This document shows, piece by piece, positions 6,028-9,204 of a stretch of DNA of 9,204 bases. Position numbers and translations under genes: made by a program. Position 1 is the first letter of the stretch. Each line of letters opens with the position of its first letter. The stretch lies in assembly GCA_015066165.1 (NCBI GenBank), contig SVOX01000054.1, positions 1-9,204 of the forward strand, read 5' to 3'. The notes below the pieces were generated by a model, which worked only from the letters and a program-made list of their open reading frames with translations, did not search any database and had not been told where the DNA came from. This stretch comes from Oscillospiraceae bacterium. Its GTDB lineage: Bacteria > Bacillota > Clostridia > Oscillospirales > Acutalibacteraceae.

Positions 6028-7478
6028 TAACCAATTCCCACACCGAAAAGTAATATAAGCAACGAAATAATAAACACCAAAAATTGCAATTTCCAAGTCC
6101 ACTTAACCCACTTAAAGTAAGAAACGTTTGCCATTGAAAGACCTATTAACAAAACGGGGTTTGTAGGCATTATCACATCGGTAAAACCGTCTGCCATACA
6201 GTAGGTTAAAATAACAATATTAGGTGAAATTCCAAGTGCTAAAGCTATTGGCATAATTATTGGCATAATAAGTACTATTTTAGCCGAAGCCGAACCAATA
6301 AACAACTGCAAAAACAAGATGAGAAAATATATAAGTACAACTGCCAAAAACTTGCTTTTTCCAACAAGCGCCGATAAAACAAAATACATTATTGTATCAA
6401 TAATACCGCTTTCGGTCATAACAAGTTTAACCGAAGAAGCAATTGCTATCAAAAACACCGCCGGTAGCATTGAAACCGCACCTTGTATAATATAAAAAGC
6501 AACGTCTTTTGGCTTTTTACAAACAATAAAACCTGCCACTACACCCAAAATCAAAAAACTTGCTGCCAAAATGGGTATAGCAAAACCCGAAATCGTTCTT
6601 ATACAAGCAATTGCCACAAGCACCACCGCTTGAACCGCAAAAAACGCCGAGTAAACTCTAAACACTTTTTGGTCGCCAAAGGCATTTTCATCTTCCAAAA
6701 GATTTAAGTTTTCTTTCTTTTCAAGGTCGGTTTGATAACTCAAAGAAAACGTGGGATTTTGCTCAATTTTTTTAAGATAAACCATTAAAAATCCGCACAG
6801 TAAAGAATAAATAATTGCAAAAAACACAATGCGAAGCCACATTCCGCTCGAAGCCGAGACACCTGCATACTGTGCCACAAGTCCTACTGAAAAAGGATTA
6901 GTAACCGCCGCAGAAAAACCAAAACAAGATGCCAAAAGACAAGCGCCAAGTCCCGTCATAGTGTCCATATTCATTGAGAGCATAAACATTATAATAATTG
7001 GCAAAAGGGTAACCAGTTCCTCAAACATACCAAACAAACTGCCAAAAAGCATAAATATAAACACCGTAATACAAACCACAGGACCGCCTTTGTTTTTAAG
7101 ACGTGCAATAATACGAGCAATAAAAATTTTAATTCCGCCGGTTTTTTCAAGCAAATTAAAAATACCGCTCATAACAAGCAAAAAAACGCTTATCATTATA
7201 ATTGTAATTGCATCACCTGTTGCAAAAACACGAATAGGTGCTGTTGCAATACGCCAAGGTGCAATACCTTTTATTTCACCTTTTGTGAAAGAATCGGTAA
7301 TGATGATGCCGTTTTCATCACGCAAAAATTCACCTTGCGGAATAAAATAAGAAAGCACACCGCAAAATATTAAAATTGCCACCAAAACCAAAACAACCGT
7401 CAAAAAAGACCTGGCACTTATATTTGAAAATGACTCTTGTTTTTGGGTTTGTTTTGTCCTTTCTTTAACAGCCGCCAT
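6024..7478 (-). CDS. YfcC-family (ion transporter superfamily) membrane permease
   Basis: This 484-residue protein has a charged cytoplasmic N-tail (1-22) and about 12 hydrophobic segments. The segments form two pseudo-symmetric halves separated by a hydrophilic stretch (about 236-272). Each half carries a hairpin-like motif of the ion-transporter superfamily: FSAAVTNPFSVGLVAQYAGV (188-207) in the first, and GSASAKIVLIMPIIMP (395-410) with FTDVIMPTNPVLL (432-444) in the second. Length and motifs match the YfcC/DcuC-like group, which includes anaerobic C4-dicarboxylate carriers and arginine/ornithine-type exchangers. The substrate cannot be told from sequence, with a carboxylate or amino acid most likely. 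The ribosome site AAAAGGAG overlaps the stop codon of the upstream acyltransferase gene and the gap is 13 nt, so co-translation is expected. Confidence 0.85.
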   Translation of the reverse strand: MAAVKERTKQTQKQESFSNISARSFLTVVLVLVAILIFCGVLSYFIPQGEFLRDENGIIITDSFTKGEIKGIAPWRIATAPIRVFATGDAITIIMISVFLLVMSGIFNLLEKTGGIKIFIARIIARLKNKGGPVVCITVFIFMLFGSLFGMFEELVTLLPIIIMFMLSMNMDTMTGLGACLLASCFGFSAAVTNPFSVGLVAQYAGVSASSGMWLRIVFFAIIYSLLCGFLMVYLKKIEQNPTFSLSYQTDLEKKENLNLLEDENAFGDQKVFRVYSAFFAVQAVVLVAIACIRTISGFAIPILAASFLILGVVAGFIVCKKPKDVAFYIIQGAVSMLPAVFLIAIASSVKLVMTESGIIDTIMYFVLSALVGKSKFLAVVLIYFLILFLQLFIGSASAKIVLIMPIIMPIALALGISPNIVILTYCMADGFTDVIMPTNPVLLIGLSMANVSYFKWVKWTWKLQFLVFIISLLILLFGVGIGY

Positions 7479-7491
7479 AATTTTTCTCCTT

Positions 7492-9204
7492 TTAGTTTGA
7501 AAATTTGATGTCGTACATAATCATAGAAGTTAAGTACCATTCCACAGCCGAACGTTTTTCTTTTGGTACAAAATATAATATTTCACTTCCGTTATAGATT
7601 TCAAAGTTTTCACCTGCGCCAAAGAGCAGTCTGTAAATACGCTCAATTGAAAAACTAATTTCAACCGTTTCGCCGTCTTTTGTACCAACGTATTTTAGCC
7701 CTTCTCTATTTAACGTGCAAACACCTTCACCCGCACTTCTTGTAAGCGATTTACCGTCTTTTGAAGGCAAACGAAGTTCAACCTTTGAACAAAGTGAATA
7801 GTTTTGATCTTTTAATATTTCGTCTTCTAAAATTTGCTTTTGCCACTCATACCATTTTTTAAAGTTTTTAAATTTAAAATCTTTGTCAAAAGCGTACCGA
7901 TTGTCAATTTCGGTAAGTTTTCCGCATTTTTCACAAAAAACTTCATTACCTTTGGTGGTGATAGTGTATTTACTCTTACAAACAGGGCAAATACTTAAAA
8001 TGTTTTCAAGCCCTTGCGCCATTTGTTCGGATTTATATTTTATTTGCGGTCTGGTTTCAAGCCACTCAAACTCATCATAATAAAGACGACTCTCAACACC
8101 GCTTTTAATTTCTTCAATTGACATTTCTTTTACTTGTTCGGCAGTGAAGAGTAAATCCAATTCCGCCTCTACAAGTGCACCTTTGCGAAAGCCCTTGCCC
8201 CATTTTGGATCAGCAAAATAGTCACCGCAAATTTTTATGGTGTAAACCGGTACCGCCGATTTTTTAAGAAAAGAGTATGTAGTTTGCTGAATATCTTCAA
8301 ATTCACCCACCGTTGAAAGACGGGCTTCGGGCATCATAGCAAGTAATCCGCCGCTTTTTAAAACTTTGATGCAGTTTTTTGTGCTTTCAAGGTCTGTAGC
8401 AAACATACTTTTTGGAAAAGCACCAAGGTTACGAAGTAAAAAACCTAGCCACTTATGATAAAAATACAACCTTGCCGCAATAAAGTTGGGACCGTTTTTT
8501 CCAATAAGTTTTGCCGCATAATAAAAATCTATAAAAGAACCGTGATTACACAAAATTATACACGGTTTTTCAAGGGGTTTGTCATATTTATTAACCGTTT
8601 TGACCCTTATTCCGCTTAAGCGGAAATATGTTCCAACCACCAAGTAAACAATGCCAAGTAAAAAAAGATTACATTTTTTTACACCGTTTTTTTGCTTTTT
8701 GGGTTTGGCGGCAAGAGCGTTAACTTTTGCAAAAAACCAGTCACGCTTGATTGAAAGCAAAATAATAAGTGCCACCAAAACCGCAAAAACACAAACCGAT
8801 ATTATCCAACTGGTTGCCAAGGTCATATGCCCAAGACCTACCCCTATACATATAGAAGGAACAGAGCCCAAAACCGTAACGACAATAAATCTACGGTACT
8901 TCATACCAATACTTGCTGCAAAAAAACAAATCATACCGTAAGGTATTGCAGGCAAGAAATAAAGTAAAAATATAATTAAAACACTTCTGCTTGAGTTTGC
9001 CGCTGTTTCTAAATCAAAATCAAGATTTTTTACAAAATACTGACGAATCCCGTCGCCATAAGTTTTATAAAGCAAGTAAATAAGTGTGTTGCCAATAGCC
9101 ACACCCACAGCACAACAAGCAAACCCCACAGGAAAACCGAAAACCACTCCCGCTGCAACCTGTGTAGGTTCGGCAGGTAAAAAGGCGCATACAACCTGAA
9201 GCAT
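7492..9204 (-). CDS. VTT/DedA-like membrane domain fused to PlsC-type acyltransferase (5' truncated)
   Basis: The frame is open to the right edge. The Met at the edge is probably internal, since the membrane domain lacks its first helices. Residues here count from that edge. The membrane part (1-150) shows FLPAEPTQVAAG (8-19) and FLPAIPYG (83-90), as in TVP38/DedA (VTT) proteins, a family that includes lipid scramblases. After a basic linker and a further hydrophobic stretch (about 179-195), an acyltransferase domain (205-350) follows with CNHGSFID (219-226), giving the HX4D pair H221/D226, and MPEARLS (291-297), a variant of the usual PEGTRS block. Next come a four-Cys zinc-ribbon-like motif (C406/C409, C424/C427) and a C-terminal beta-rich segment (about 470-565) of unknown role. 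The acyltransferase would make or remodel phosphatidic acid-type lipids at the inner membrane. It precedes the YfcC-type gene by 13 nt. The exact acyl donor and acceptor are unknown. Confidence 0.85.
   Translation of the reverse strand: MLQVVCAFLPAEPTQVAAGVVFGFPVGFACCAVGVAIGNTLIYLLYKTYGDGIRQYFVKNLDFDLETAANSSRSVLIIFLLYFLPAIPYGMICFFAASIGMKYRRFIVVTVLGSVPSICIGVGLGHMTLATSWIISVCVFAVLVALIILLSIKRDWFFAKVNALAAKPKKQKNGVKKCNLFLLGIVYLVVGTYFRLSGIRVKTVNKYDKPLEKPCIILCNHGSFIDFYYAAKLIGKNGPNFIAARLYFYHKWLGFLLRNLGAFPKSMFATDLESTKNCIKVLKSGGLLAMMPEARLSTVGEFEDIQQTTYSFLKKSAVPVYTIKICGDYFADPKWGKGFRKGALVEAELDLLFTAEQVKEMSIEEIKSGVESRLYYDEFEWLETRPQIKYKSEQMAQGLENILSICPVCKSKYTITTKGNEVFCEKCGKLTEIDNRYAFDKDFKFKNFKKWYEWQKQILEDEILKDQNYSLCSKVELRLPSKDGKSLTRSAGEGVCTLNREGLKYVGTKDGETVEISFSIERIYRLLFGAGENFEIYNGSEILYFVPKEKRSAVEWYLTSMIMYDIKFSN

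Noticed and set aside
6829..7350. Long plus-strand open frame of 173 codons opposite the YfcC-type gene
   Set aside because: It is antisense to a well-supported membrane protein, lacks a good ribosome site and shows no recognisable family. It is a shadow of the reverse-strand codon pattern.

Overview
The window is AT-rich, densely coded bacterial DNA with strong AGGAGG-type ribosome binding sites, short gene gaps and hairpin/U-tract terminators. This fits a low-GC Firmicute, most likely an anaerobic gut-type Clostridia member. The assignment is inferred from gene content and style, because there is no rRNA or marker gene. No tRNA, CRISPR array, insertion sequence or phage gene was seen.

Layout: (1) At 1-43 (minus) are the first 14 codons of a gene resembling an NCS2 uracil/xanthine permease. 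Its promoter at 102-130 carries a perfect 14-bp palindrome between the -35 and -10 boxes. (2) At 246-2382 (minus) is a two-gene unit, a DMT/EamA-type permease followed by a Gfo/Idh/MocA-fold enzyme, ended by a strong terminator at 211-240. (3) A divergent AraC-family regulator lies at 2536-3324 (plus). The 141-153 bp between it and the permease hold two well-spaced sigma-A-like promoters and an inverted repeat touching the permease -35 box, so 211-3343 looks like a self-contained regulated cassette for uptake and processing of a small, probably sugar-like, compound. (4) At 3338-9204 (minus) is a run of five co-directional genes. In transcription order they are a 5'-truncated VTT/DedA-like plus PlsC acyltransferase fusion, a YfcC-family transporter, NH3-dependent NAD synthetase (nadE), a membrane-anchored SGNH hydrolase, and a nitroreductase. 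The regulator and the nitroreductase converge on one bidirectional terminator whose two arms each contain one of the stop codons.

How they work together: the cassette is the clearest functional unit. The enzyme lacks the usual Gfo/Idh EKP lysine and instead shows a tyrosine/histidine pattern and a GHGGSDF segment reminiscent of family GH109, the NAD-dependent glycosidases. It may therefore be a redox-assisted glycosidase or related enzyme rather than a simple sugar dehydrogenase. The five-gene run mixes membrane lipid metabolism or scrambling, ion-coupled transport, NAD synthesis and cell-surface ester chemistry. It may be an operon by spacing, though an internal promoter before nadE is plausible and no common pathway is evident. 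No wholly new system is demonstrated. The best leads are the GH109-like cassette, the permease operator and the multi-domain acyltransferase.
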